This document shows, piece by piece, positions 1 through 10,545 of a DNA stretch of 64,000 nt. Numbering within the stretch: the first letter of the stretch is position 1; each line of letters opens with the position of its first letter. The DNA is from Agelas oroides (lineage: Eukaryota; Porifera; Demospongiae; Agelasida; Agelasidae): contig OX422192.1 in assembly GCA_949130485.1 (NCBI GenBank), positions 4,038,085-4,102,084 of the forward strand. The letters run 5' to 3'. The notes beneath the pieces were generated by a model that saw nothing but the letters and a program-made list of their open reading frames with translations, was not told where the DNA came from and searched no databases. Both the position numbers and the translations under genes were made by a program.

Positions 1-3000
1 AAACCAAGTAAGGAACAGAGGAATCACTGATTGGGGATCCATGTAGAGTACCACCACAACAGCTTGTTCCACAAATGCTATATTACACAGATAGAAAGAA
101 GAAGCCAGTGCCCATATCTGCCTGATCTATAGAACCCTTGTCAGCTGGCATGGTTATTATATGTACAAACCTTTGGAGACGTGATAATTGGAGGCAGGAA
201 AGTCAAGAGATGCATAATGTGCCCCCCCCCCCCCCCCCCCAATCAAAGTCTTTCCTATGCCTCTGCAACATGTCACAAGAGGAAGCAACTTCCTTTCAGG
301 TTTGTTCAACAGTAAACAAAACACCATAAATATACATTGTACACCTGCATTATGGGAAGCAAAGTATGACTACTCACTTAAGCCTTGCTAGGAGAACATA
401 CATTGGCAGCTGTAGTACATAAATATCAATACGCAGGTCAAAGAAAAGAGGTAAACTCACTGGAATTTGGATTCTGCAATGATGATATTCTCAGTAGTTA
501 CTTATACAGACCCTCAGTTCCACCAACTAGTCTTGCTCCCACTACAGCTCATCATCACTCGCAGTGTGGCAAAAGCAAGTCAGGCTGGAAGCATTACACA
601 TCAAGCCTGCCACTGACATCAAGTTACTCTGTCTTAGAGAAGCTATGGAGATCAAACAAAACTCAGGCAGGTCCTAACCACTGACAGATACCTGAGCTAC
701 CAGGGAGAGAACTGGGAACTGTTCACTTACATTTATAAACGTCACTGACTGAATTTGAAGAACTTGCCATTCTCCCAGCAATTAGCATAGATACATAGAG
801 AGAAAGCTTTTACTGGTAAGAATAAAAGCAACTTTGCCAGGTAATTTCTGAGAAACACTGCATTGAGCAAAGGACAAATTTAAATTTGACGGCAAAATTG
901 AATAGCCAAATACCATAGCAACTCCTATTTTTTAACAGGTGTTTACTTGTAGTGCCTTCTTGGGCTAGCTGAGAACACAGCAGTTCCAATACTCTCCACC
1001 TAGCTCAGCTGCTTAGAACACAACGGTGACATTAATTCCTCTCTACCTTTGCTGCTCTCTTCCCCTCTCTTCTGTGGGTTAGCTGAGCGTATTTATGGGG
1101 CTCAGTTAATGTTGCTAAAATCCTGAATTTCACTACCAGCCTTGGTTATGACTACTATGACTGCTAGGAGGACTACATGTCATGACTGGGCCTTTAAAGG
1201 TAGCCAGTGTTCCAGTTCATTCCAGGTCTGAGAGCTAGAGTGAGAATCAGTTGGAATTCAGCTAAGGCCTTTAGGCAATGCTGCTTATGTAGCTTGTCTT
1301 CCGCTTCTCTGCCAGGGGTCCATGTGATTCAGTGGTAATATCTCAGCTGGATCCCAGAATTTTTTCCATGGATTTATTTCTCACTCTCTCAGCAAAAACA
1401 TCATTATTCATGAGTGCCTATTGTCGTCAACAGTAAATAACATCAAGCCTCTGAGCACAACAGTTACATTACTCTCCACTTCAGGTGCTCTCTTCTCTGG
1501 TGGTCAAGAATTGAGGTCATCCAAGATTTGTTGGTACATATACATGTAGCTTCACGCATGTCTAAGGCTTGAAGTACAGGAGTTCACACTAATACACCAT
1601 GTAGACATCAGATGGTCTTACCTGCTGGTACTCTGCCATTGCAGCAGAAACTAAATGGCCGCAGTTCTCACTACCACTCTGTAAATGCATTCAATGAATT
1701 TGAAGATATCATGCAAGTTTGACTAACTCAACCAATTTTCTATTACCCTTGGTAAGATGCCTCAGGCTGGGGCCCAATATTATCATGCAAACTTGCTTAC
1801 TTTTTCATGTCATCCATTCAAATTGAAATTTTACACCTTGGTTGTAAATTCTTCATTGGATGTGTACTCTTATCACCACATACAATATGGAGTACTTATG
1901 AAATAAAGCCTGTTGTTAAGATCCTGCTTTGCGTGAGGAAGGGGAATACCTTAGGACAACAAATCCACACTAATGAACTCTCCCCAAAAAGATTGCATAA
2001 TCATAGTTATGCAGTAAAATAAACAACTAATCATGCAGCATTTAGCCTTGTCTGCAGGAGGCTCCTCCCTTGCTTTTGTTGAATAATGTTTGCCTCTTTG
2101 CCTCTGACCAATGTTCAAGGTTGTACCCAAAAGCACTCTTGAATGAAAACAAACACTGGATATACAACATTCTGTGCACCCATGTAACAAGCACCACAAG
2201 GCATACCAGTAGTTGGAAAAATGGCACAAGATGTTCTACCTTGTTTGGTTGCTGTTTCCAGATACCATTCTTACATATGTTTGTTTTCATTTGAAAACAC
2301 TTGTTCTAGTAGTGCATTGGATTTGGCTGTTGTTGGATCCACTGCATCTCAATTGCTTACATACTGTACGTGTGTTTAGTTGTAGTAAGCTGAGTTTTGT
2401 ACTTTGTTCAAATGCCTAGTATATGATTATGTCTTGTCATGTAAAGCTTGTTCATGGTCCTAGTAACATATAGCTATACATTAGCTAGTGCTGTTAACTG
2501 TGAAATTTCACCACGATGTCAGCAAAAAGTTTGACCGACTGATGACCTTGAATGCTCCATCCACTTCAAACACACATCTGGAAACAGAATGTTTGGAGAT
2601 AAAATGGGTTCTTTGGTAAAATAAATTTGTTATCGACTGCCTGACGGTATAGGAAAAACCAATTCCCACTAGTTTGCCCTTGTTGTTTGGTGTGAAGCCG
2701 GAGTACACAGCCTTGCTCACAAAGGCCGTCATGCTGTTCAGTGTGTGCAAGCTAAGTTGTTGGCAAATCTGAAATGTAATGTTACCACCGTACACACTGA
2801 CATTCAAGCTTGCAGCTTTGCAAAAGTCACCAAGTTCTGCACCGAACAAACAACGGTATGTTAACTGGTTTCACTAGTTTATGACACACAACCAACTGGT
2901 GCAAGTGGTCAGTTGTGTCACATGTTTAGTAGCTGAGTCCATCACTTCAGAAGGGAATGGTCTACTGACTTTGAACTTTCAAGAGTCATCACCATCAATG

Positions 3001-3240
3001 CTCTTACATACTGCGCGTCACGTTTCTTGTAATCGTCAGATTGTTGCATTTTTGTAAAACTGGCAAGTAGCTACGTTGTCATGCACAAGTTGCATTCAGT
3101 GCAACAATAAAGCTTGCAAGCTGGTGAAGCTCTTTAATTTACTGGTATGTAGAGCTTGCAATCTTAGTATGATGTTCTATGAAGGCAATCACATAAAGCT
3201 AATTTTGTTATTTTTTTTCCTAAACATTTATGCAGAAGCA
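1..3240. repeat. Dispersed low-copy repeat segment, window start
   Basis: No convincing gene is visible here. Several stretches recur elsewhere in the window: the area around 295-500 resembles 62120-62300, the area around 165-330 resembles 44690-44850, and 2480-2580 resembles 63135-63235. The shared order indicates an old, diverged repeat family or segmental duplication. A run of 19 C residues lies at 222-240. A 113-codon minus-strand frame at 2508-2849 shows no family motif, and part of it lies in the repeated DNA, so I do not call it a gene. Confidence 0.5.
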
Positions 3241-3268
3241 AGGGCACAGTCAAAATAGCAACTCAATG

Positions 3269-3835
3269 CTAGTGATACAAGACTGACCGGGAAATAAGTG
3301 GATGTGAGAAAAGTACTGAGTTATAGTTAATTAAATAATACACGTGCGCACAGAGCAAGGTAAAAAACAGATAAAAATAGATAAAAAGCACATCATAGAG
3401 AAAAGGATGGTAGCTGCAGCAAGGCAGCCTTAAATGAACGAGAAGATGGTAAACGGACCACTTCCTCAGGGAGGCTGTTCCACAAATTACAAACGGATAC
3501 AAAAAAGGAGGATTGAAAAGAGGTAGTTCTGGCAAAAGGAACGTGAACCGTGTGAGGGAGGTGAGTCCTTGGATTAGGATGAGGAGGGGGAGAAAAATAT
3601 GAGGATGGAGAAATGATGGATTCATTATGCTCCTGCATAGCAGAACTTTCTGCCTAGAGCGGTGGGAGCGGAGGGTAGGCCAGTTCAAATCAGAGGTGAC
3701 TACAGTTGAGGGGACTGACCATCGCTTTGTGCACAATTTTGCTGCAAACCCCTGGATGGACTCCAACTTGTTCGAGAGAGTGATGGAGGGGGGGTCCCAA
3801 ACACAGCTACAGTAATCAAGCTTAGGGAGGACCAA
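3269..3835 (-). pseudogene. C-terminal part of the non-LTR ORF2-like protein
   Basis: The first 60 residues (VLPKLDYCSCVWDP, then LESIQGFAAKLC) match the conserved region after the reverse transcriptase in CR1/L2/Jockey-type elements. The remainder is a loose hydrophobic tail and probably out of frame, because a parallel frame at 3638-3393 carries a more plausible ending (VCNLWNSLPEEVV, typical of this family's C-terminus). A frameshift near 3640 is inferred. Confidence 0.75.
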
Positions 3836-3970
3836 GGCCTTGTACAGCTGTGAGTGTTTTCTGGTCAGCCAATTGGAAGTTGCGATAGATAAGTCCTAGC
3901 TTCTGCTTGGCTGACTTACAAGTGTTGGTGATATGGGTGTTCCATTTCAGGTCACTAGTGATAGTAACTC

Positions 3971-4450
3971 CTAAATATTTAACTCAACAACGATAACAAG
4001 GTTGGTGTTGATTGTTATTGATAACTGAGGTTTGGTGCGACTCCTGGAGATAATCAGAAGTGAGCTCTTTGTCGGATTAATCGAAAGGCCAGAGGATGTG
4101 ATCCAATTGGATATTAGATCCACATATGGCTGGAAGATGGTTGAATCATAGCTTGTACAGAGGGGTCGGTACAGTAAGATGTCGTCTGCATAGAGAATGA
4201 CAGTGGACCCAGGAGAGAAGTGGAGTTCGGCCAGGGAGTTAATGTAAGTGATGAATAACAGGGGTCCCAGAATGGACCCCTGTGGGACACCAGAATGAAC
4301 AGGGAGCAATGTTGAGGAGTAGCCATTGAGCACAACTTTTTGGGAACGATTGGAAAGGTAGCTCTCGAACCATTTTAGTAATGGCCCTGAGACGCCAACA
4401 GTTGACAGAGAACGGAGGAGGGACTTTGTCAAATGCCTTAGACATATCAA
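3971..4450 (-). pseudogene. Reverse transcriptase fragment with YADD active site
   Basis: This 159-codon frame holds the second half of the RT palm: a WFESYLSNRSQKV helix, HSGVPQGSILGPLLF and LYADDILLY (catalytic aspartates), followed by thumb-like residues. It overlaps the upstream fragment at 4239-4625 in a different frame, so at least one indel separates them. It continues, again with a frame change, into the C-terminal fragment 3835-3269. Confidence 0.85.
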
Positions 4451-4625
4451 GGAATGAGGCAGCTGAGCTTAGACCATGATCTAAGTTTCTCTGCCAGTCA
4501 TGGGTAGCAGTCAGGAGTGCCTCCTGGGTTGAGCTGCCAGGTCGGAATCCAAACTGTCTGGGGGAGAGGATGGAGTTTGTGATGAGATGGTGCAGGAGCC
4601 TATTGTGAACAATACATTCAAGCAA
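4239..4625 (-). pseudogene. Reverse transcriptase fragment, N-terminal palm motifs
   Basis: This 128-codon open frame contains the FGFRPGSSTQEAL motif and FLDMSKAFDKVP, the first catalytic aspartate region of a LINE reverse transcriptase. It then runs out of frame into unrelated residues; the continuation is in the overlapping frame 4450-3971. It is part of the truncated non-LTR element spanning about 3262-4645 and has no start context of its own. Confidence 0.8.
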
Positions 4626-4726
4626 CTTGGAGGGTATGGACAGTATTATAGGCCATGGTAAAAAAAAAAATGTTTCTCAGGCAAAACTTTCTCCAAATTA
4701 GGGTAGGGGGGGAGGCTCTTTTTTTT

Positions 4727-5053
4727 TTAAAATTTTTTTAAATCAATTAGTGAGAAATTCCCTAGAAAACCACAGTCAGCATTGACATACTGTATACAAA
4801 CAAATGTAGGTAGCAAACACTTAAAAAATGTAGCATCTAAACTTTCCTTCTTCAATGCCTGTGGCTGAAACTGAGACCGCTTTCGGCGTAAAATCTTAGG
4901 ACAGTCTTTCAAACACTGACCACATGTAGGATAAACATCATGGTCTGGTGCTAAGTCGGAGGTAGATGCACAATGAATGCAAACATCAGTAAATGATTCG
5001 CTAGAATAGAATGGGACTTCCACATGGTCACTGCACGTTAGGTTGGCTCTCAC
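4727..5053 (-). CDS. Unrecognised Cys-rich ORF fragment
   Basis: I do not recognise this 108-codon frame. Its first half has paired cysteines in a zinc-binding-like layout (CIHC, then CGQC and a further Cys four residues on) followed by a basic KILRRKR stretch. That could suit a nuclear or transposon-derived zinc finger. The second half is hydrophobic and ends in T/A-rich DNA. It lies just upstream, in minus-strand reading order, of the truncated LINE. It may be an exon, a transposon relic or chance. Confidence 0.2.
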   Translation of the reverse strand: MRANLTCSDHVEVPFYSSESFTDVCIHCASTSDLAPDHDVYPTCGQCLKDCPKILRRKRSQFQPQALKKESLDATFFKCLLPTFVCIQYVNADCGFLGNFSLIDLKKF

Positions 5054-5616
5054 AAATACTTTTGAAATTAACTGTGTATCTACAACTGTAATGTGAAAAC
5101 GATGCAGGGATGAGGCTTTGTAAATTTACCTTCACTATTATATCATCCCTACCTTGTTTGCATACTTTTTGGCATGCTATCCCTACATTTTTGAATGTCT
5201 TTTAAGTCTTGTTTCTGTACTTTTTTGCTCAGTTACAGTTAGACCTAAGCCTAAGAAGAACGTTTCTCTCAAGTGTAACCATAACCCTAGAACTTGAAGC
5301 AGCATTGACAGTATAGTAGTGGTTGCAAGCATATAATATACCAGCTGGATTGCGATAAAGGGCTAACCACTCTCTGTACCAGATTTCGAGCCCTTTGTGA
5401 ATCCGATTTCCTGGTTTTCCGATCACATGACGACTGACCAGCACAGAAAACTGTACCGACAGAGCATAAAAGCTGACCGGCGTTACTAAAGCTGTATTTT
5501 GTAGTGCAGCTATAAGTAAGCAACTAAATGCAGCGCCGTACCTATGTGATGTCCACGAGCCTTCCCCACAACCACGAGAAGAGACCGTGCCGGTCAACGC
5601 GCGCGATTTCACGCGT

Positions 5617-5671
5617 GCACTAGTCTCGTTCCCAAACCAATGACCATGGTTATTGGTTTGGGAACGAGACT
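5617..5671. repeat. Short hairpin, TCTCGTTCCCAAACC-type
   Basis: A near-perfect inverted repeat: AGTCTCGTTCCCAAACCA faces TGGTTTGGGAACGAGACT around a central CCATGG. The ends resemble the Mutator-like MITE family found elsewhere in the window (CTCGTTCCCA). A diverged relative lies at 27910-27960 in the paralogous segment, so the hairpin predates that duplication. Confidence 0.6.
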
Positions 5672-5700
5672 GGATGTGCGCATGCGTACAAGATTAGAAA

Positions 5701-5817
5701 ATGGCGCCCTTCGCAACGGACAGCTTGTTTGACCACAGTAAAATTGAAGTTATGAAGTCGCTGAGTGGTTGGGAAGCTGCGCGCTCTGACGAGGATCAAT
5801 TTCGTGCGCAAATCAAG
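5701..5817 (+). CDS. Candidate first coding exon of an unknown gene
   Basis: An ATG in good context (AAAATGG) opens 39 codons ending exactly at a consensus donor (AAG followed by GTGAGT). The peptide begins MAPFATDSLFDHSKIEV and is acidic and polar, with no family match I recognise. The paralogous segment at about 27990-28110 keeps the same layout, including the donor-like GTGAGTAC, but its frame stops at the fourth codon. This copy may therefore be the intact one, or both may be relics. No following exon was identified, which keeps confidence low. Confidence 0.3.
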
Positions 5818-5869
5818 GTGAGTACCTGAGCCGTTTTCGAGTTATCGTCGTTTGACAAGTGGTCTGAAC

Positions 5870-5891
5870 AAAGAAAGAAAGAAAGAAAGAA
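5870..5891 (+). repeat. (GAAA)n microsatellite
   Basis: About five GAAA units lie in the presumed intron after the candidate exon at 5701-5817. The paralogous copy near 28160-28190 has a shorter run. Confidence 0.9.
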
Positions 5892-6213
5892 GACGAAAAA
5901 TGGCACTTTTGCTACCGCACACTTTTGCGTTTAGCTATCTTTCCGCGTGGTTTTTGGGCAACTATATGAGTCTTGTTGATCACAAAGGCACTCAAAGAGG
6001 AAGCCTGGGCGCTTAAATAAGCTTTCAGCGCATTTGAGGTGAAGTTATACGGCTTTTGCTTAATAAGTATTCGGCGCCATCCCTACATAGAGAGTCTACC
6101 GACTCTCTGATTAAGAGAGACAGCAGTTGCAATACTAGACACATAGATTAGTATAACAGGTTTTTTCAGTGTAAGTACCATAGTTATTAGTATAAGGGGA
6201 CCTGCATCAGTGC

Positions 6214-7066
6214 ATAGATAATAGACCTACGGAGAAGGGATTGGAAACGCCTCAAATTTATCCGGGCATTGACGTCACTACCCGGAACTAGAGCGTGTTA
6301 CGGTTGTACGTTGAAATTGCCCCACCAGCACAGCATATACTGAAGTCCTGCGAACTCGTGAAGCAATGTACCAAGCTAGTAAGGCTCTCAAGGCATTATT
6401 TTAGTCGTGAAATTTAATTGCAAGGATGCAGCAGCGGAGCTCATGAGAGTTGCTTCGTTTTCGAAGGCAAATAATGTCGTTTTTAGTGGTTTTGTAGTTT
6501 TTCCAAGTTTGCTGTTAATGCAACAACAATTCCAATTATTCTGTATGTTACCTGTGTACATGGTAAATGTCTAGATTAAACTAAGAAACTTTGAATAGCG
6601 CTTTACATAAAAATATTATACAGATTTAGCCTGCACGACCAGTACTTGAGATTGTAGTTTTTCCAGCAAAGTTCCAGCTACAAGCTGCACATACCCCACA
6701 CAGATCGAACATATACTTACTGCTGTATGTCTACATTACAGTAATGTTTCGATTGTAGGTAACAGCTGAGAGAATGGAAGGGGTAAAAGTACTGGTACCA
6801 TGCATAGAATGTACTGTTTTTCTCACAGTTACGGGTGTTTACCAGGTACTGTACATGCTTTAGCGGCGAAGAACTGTAGAATCGCACGAATCCGCTAGAT
6901 AATCGGCAGTTGTAGGTATGTCTACGCTGCACTAGAGCTCTGGCAGGTGCTCGCTACAAGACGCTAGCGCCATTTGTAGATCACGTGACCGTAACGCGCA
7001 CCGGAATGGGAAATTGCCCAAAAAAATGCGCGTTTCCAATCCCTTCTCCGTAGGTCTATTATCTAT
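6214..7066. mobile_element. 853-bp non-autonomous DNA transposon with 37-bp TIRs
   Basis: The two ends are exact inverted repeats of about 37 bp (ATAGATAATAGACCTACGG at the left, its complement at the right). They are flanked by CATCAGTGC at 6205-6213 and GATCAGTGC at 7067-7075, an 8-9 bp target duplication with at most one mismatch. The interior has no plausible ORF. The flanking DNA resembles 63390-63460, which lacks this insertion. A 9-bp duplication would suit Mutator-like elements, 8 bp hAT; the superfamily is open. Confidence 0.85.
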
Positions 7067-7299
7067 GATCAGTGCATGCTGAGATAAGCATCAATTTAGC
7101 AGTATGACAGACTTGCATTCTAGGGTCTCAGAAAGGAACCCTTTTACTATTTCTAGCACCACTGTGTACTCACCTGTACCAAGGGCAGGAGAAGAGCTCT
7201 CCATTTAGATACATGGCCACAGCTTCCCTATAGCAGCACAGCACATGGCATTGAGGATTCTGTGCTGGGCAGGTTGCAGAGTGGCATATTTGCTCGAGT

Positions 7300-7700
7300 C
7301 CTGTTGACAGTACGTACCATACCTTTTACTAAATTTTGCTAAGGTAATGTGTTCACTGTACACATGACCTATTTTGGTCTGTGGTTTTTGTTCATTTCCC
7401 TTCAAGCATTGTGTTTAGCCCTAACCCTAACCCAAAGCACCCCCTCCCTTGAACTTTTGATAACCTGTAAGCACTGTCATGATTATATTAATGAATATTC
7501 AAGAAAGAGCCTAAAATTAGTTCATTGTGTCCATCAGGTTAGTTGTACTCAGGTACAGGTTAGCTGTAAAATATAATGTTAGCCTCCTTCCCAAGTTCCT
7601 CCCTTTTGTTGCATACTGCCAGTCCAGTATGAAGATGGGAAGAACCTGGGGATGTGACTAATGCTGTCTCTTACGTGTTTTACTGAATGGAGACCATAAT
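7300..7700. repeat. Repeat segment related to 63620-63965
   Basis: The sequence from about 7300 (CCTTTTACTAAATTTTG) to 7695 (TACTGAATGGAGACCATA) aligns by eye, with small gaps, to 63625-63962. Both include TTAGTTGTACTCAG and CTCTTACGT. It has no coding potential that I recognise. Confidence 0.7.
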
Positions 7701-8050
7701 CATGGCGTACGGTAGTACGCCATATGTAGGGATGACCCCGAAAAAAAATGGCCGCCACATTAAAAGTGCACAAATAACACGCTCGAAATGTCTTCGTTAG
7801 ATTAGTCAAAGGCCTGTATGAGCCATATCAGGCATTATCGAGTGTTTTCATGAGCAAAAAGACTGTTAAGTTTGCTGGAAAGTATCGCTAAGCACCAGAC
7901 CGGCAAGTCGCCAAAACGGACAAATCGTCTATCTTCTGACTTTCTTCTTCTTCTTCTTCTGCCTCTCACCGCGATAGCACGATAACGGCTGGAGCTTTTA
8001 CAACGATTCAAACGCAAAACAACAGGATAAATCACTAGGTATTGCACCTG
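7700..8050 (-). repeat. Repeat segment, inverted relative at 34780-35090
   Basis: Read on the minus strand, this stretch resembles 34790-35080 on the plus strand. Both translate to YRAI-V-GR followed by a run of basic or acidic residues, then a DLL/GDL stretch and LSSK. The open frames are short (70 and 64 codons), so they may be relics of one transposon gene. A (CTT)n run lies near 7940. No family is assigned. Confidence 0.45.
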
Positions 8051-8302
8051 CCACTTATCGGTCTAAGAGAAAGAACTCAAACTTGTCGGCGATTCTCAGG
8101 TAATCTCACACTTACGCTAGCTGCTACACGCCATTTTGCTCGAATTAAATATTACTCATAATTACGTCACCAGGGTTCAACTGAGCACGTGGTTCAGTAC
8201 TTCGTAGAGAAGGTGAGAATTGAGCGTTGCAGTTTGCAAATCTGATTTCGTGGATCAGTTGACGTGGTTGTGCTGCACTTTACATCGAACGCAATATGCT
8301 TA

Positions 8303-8785
8303 ATGTCCGCAAGAAACGAGCGCAGGACAAGCAGAACTACCTGCGAAACAAAGGGGAAAAAAAGGCAAGCGTCCCGTAATAATTACTGGAAGGACCCGGA
8401 GAAACACAGGGCATCTTCCCGGGCGTCCTCCCATGCCTGTTATTGGAAGGACCCTGAGACGAAAAGGGCGTCCTCCCATGCCTGTTATTGGAAGGACCCT
8501 GAGACGAAAAGGGCGTCCTCCCATGCCTGTTATTGGAAGGACCCTGAGACGAAAAGGGTGTCCTCACATACCCGTTATTGGGAGGACCCTGAGACCAAAA
8601 GGGCATCTTCCAGGGCATCCTCCCATACCCGTTATTGGGAGGACCCTGAGAAAGGGCAGCTTCCCGCATATCCTCCCATACCCGCTATTGGGAGAACCCT
8701 GAGAAAGGAAGGGCAGCTTCCCGCGTATCCTCCCATAGTAGTTATTGGAGGAACCCTGACAAAAAAAGGGCAGCAGCTCGTATGA
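8303..8785 (+). CDS. Basic tandem-repeat ORF (YWKDPETKRASS repeats)
   Basis: From an ATG at 8303 the frame encodes a Lys/Arg-rich start and then a repeated block of about 16 residues, YWKDPETKRASSHAC, in about seven degrading copies. It shifts into other repeat-derived residues after about 8650 and ends at a stop. The DNA is a minisatellite with a 48-bp unit, two or three units being nearly identical, so length change by slippage is expected. YxxDPExxRA-type repeats are known at the N-termini of some invertebrate transposon proteins; that link is inference. No catalytic domain follows. Confidence 0.4.
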   Translation: MSARNERRTSRTTCETKGKKRQASRNNYWKDPEKHRASSRASSHACYWKDPETKRASSHACYWKDPETKRASSHACYWKDPETKRVSSHTRYWEDPETKRASSRASSHTRYWEDPEKGQLPAYPPIPAIGRTLRKEGQLPAYPPIVVIGGTLTKKGQQLV

Positions 8786-8790
8786 CTAAT
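8405..8790 (+). repeat. 48-bp minisatellite within the ORF above
   Basis: Units begin GTCCTCCCATGCCTGTTAT and contain GGAAGGACCCTGAGACG. The first three are almost identical; later ones diverge and change length. The unit is a multiple of three, so all frames show repetitive translations on both strands. Confidence 0.9.
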
Positions 8791-8989
8791 TTGAAGGCTG
8801 CAAAAGCCAAGCTCAAGTGGTATAGACGGTACTATGCCAGCTAGTGTTTTAACCATCAAGTACTTCATATGACTTAGAACACTAGCCACTGATATTCAAT
8901 TTCAAGTTTTACTGTCAACTTTCACATTTCAAGTTTGCTTGTATAGTCATTTACATGCATATAGTACACATACAATGTTTACTGCGAGT

Positions 8990-9240
8990 TGATGGTAGCA
9001 CTTTGGCTGGTGTCTTCTTAACATCCTCCTTTTGTGTTGTGCCTGAGTCTTCATATTCCTCCAACGAAGCAAGTGGCAGCCTATTGGTAGCTTGGTATAC
9101 TCAAACTCTAGTAGCACCGAGTCAACAGTGCATGGCTTCATTCCAAACTTCTGCACTAGAGGTGGCCACAGAACTGGCGGTTGTTCAGCTCCACAGACCC
9201 CTATGTGTTCGTTTCAACCGATTTAGACTATAGCTACTCA
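8990..9240 (-). repeat. Repeat related to 33560-33720 and 34130-34235
   Basis: The reverse complement of 8993-9075 (GAAGACTCAGGCACAACAC...AAGACACCAGCC) recurs at 33655-33720 and 34158-34225. A motif around 9428-9480 (AAGTTTGATGTTTGGATT) likewise recurs inverted at 10040-10075 and 33180-33215. I see no gene. Confidence 0.6.
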
Positions 9241-9619
9241 CCATCAAACAGTTCTGTAATGGGGTCTTACGACTCAATACTCTGGTGACAGTCTATGGAG
9301 AGTTTTTCGGTGAACCCATTAGTAGTCCACGTGAAATGAGTACAGGATTTATAAGCTTGCATGCAAAGCCTTATTAAACTCATCTGCTTTTCACTTGGTT
9401 TTTATGAGGCTTTGCTTGGACTGTACTTCTAAACCCCCCGAAGTTTGATGTTTGGATTGACGATTTCACTTCAAAGCGTTTGAATTTATGACAATTCTTA
9501 GCTCTTTCTACTATCATACTGTACACACCATGCATCTTCCCCTCGGCCTACCCTCCCATGTCACTTCTCTCTTACCATTCCTAAAAAGCAATACAAAAAA
9601 AAAAAAAAGAGCAGGAACA

Positions 9620-10434
9620 AGTCACAAAAAAGTTTTCTGAATGAAAACAAGTGCATGTAGGGATGGAACCCTCAAAAACCAACGAAACTAGATGGGAATG
9701 ACACCACAACAATTTCACACCATCCCTACATCTTGTGCCATCTTGCCAACTATGCACACCAGTAAACTCTCTAGCCTATTCACACCCACTAAATGAATAC
9801 TAGCTGTAGTTAGCGCTGCTCACTCCACAGCCTTTTACATAAAGACAATCCAAATCTGCCATGTTCAGCAGCAATAAAATTTCACAACATAACTTACTCC
9901 AACAGACCCAGCTCATGCACTCGACAGTTTCTGCATTCAAGACTAGTCTCACAAGCCAGACCCTTTCCGTTCCACAGTGCAGATCGCTTTCAGTACAGGC
10001 ACGCAGAGGAAGGCACTAAGAATCATCATAAATGCTTTGAAGTGAAATTGTAAATCCAAACATCAAACTTCTTCCCTCTGTGTGCCGCATACTGAAAGCG
10101 ATCGGTGCTGCGCAGAAAGGGTCTGGCTGGCAAGACTAATTCAAGACCGACCATACCTGCCATTCTCAGCAACTACATCACAGCCACCCACAACATAACT
10201 CACCCCCCATGCACATCAACATGCACTCCACACCCAGCACTACCCATCCCACTGCCTTCCACAACCCTCCTATGAACACAACTAACAAACACAAAGCATA
10301 GTTGGCAAAATGGCACAAGATGTAGGGATGGTGTGAAATTGTTGTGGTGTCATTCCCATCTAGTTTGGTTGGTTTTTGAGGGTTCCATCCCCACATGCAC
10401 TTGTTTTCATTCAGAAAACTTTTTTGTGACTTTT
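9620..10434. mobile_element. Foldback element with about 135-bp inverted arms
   Basis: The left arm, about 9620-9757 (GTCACAAAAAAGTTTTCTGA ... GCCAACTATGC), is the inverted complement of about 10299-10434, with few mismatches and one small indel. The loop carries no gene and is split by the 195-bp MITE at 9944-10138. It could form a very long hairpin. No clear target duplication is seen, and the superfamily is unknown. Confidence 0.85.
9944..10138. mobile_element. 195-bp Mutator-like MITE (TAGTCTC ends)
   Basis: The ends TAGTCTCACAAGCCAGACC and GGGTCTGGCTGGCAAGACTA are inverted repeats. The flanks ATTCAAGAC at 9935-9943 and 10139-10147 are a perfect 9-bp target duplication, as expected of Mutator-like elements. 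It is nested inside the foldback element 9620-10434. The ends resemble, but differ from, the TAGCCTCGTTCCC family. Confidence 0.9.
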
Positions 10435-10476
10435 ATAGTTTGGACTCTGCTGATTAGCCTTGAACCCAGGCTTTCC

Positions 10477-10528
10477 GTTCCGGATTTTGTCTCACAGCTT
10501 TGGAGAGCTGTGAGACGAAATCCGGAAC
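10477..10528. repeat. Perfect-stem hairpin
   Basis: GTTCCGGATTTTGTCTCAC faces its complement across a short loop, with one T/C difference. It lies just outside the 3' end of the adjacent Helentron-like element. Confidence 0.8.
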
Positions 10529-10545
10529 TACATCATATAATGAAA

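Larger units (their letters stand above)
3262..4645 (-). mobile_element. 5'-truncated non-LTR retrotransposon (CR1/Jockey-type), dead
   Basis: Read on the minus strand, the segment encodes the middle and C-terminal part of a LINE reverse transcriptase in broken frames. The 4625-4239 frame carries QFGFRPGSSTQEALL and DMSKAFDKVP (palm motifs). The 4450-3971 frame carries GVPQGSILGPLLF and the catalytic YADD. The 3835-3269 frame carries LDYCSCVWDP, typical of the region after the RT in CR1/L2/Jockey-like elements. The changes of frame and the lack of an upstream endonuclease show a truncated, frameshifted copy. RT motif identity is secure; the clade is inferred from motif style only. Confidence 0.85.
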
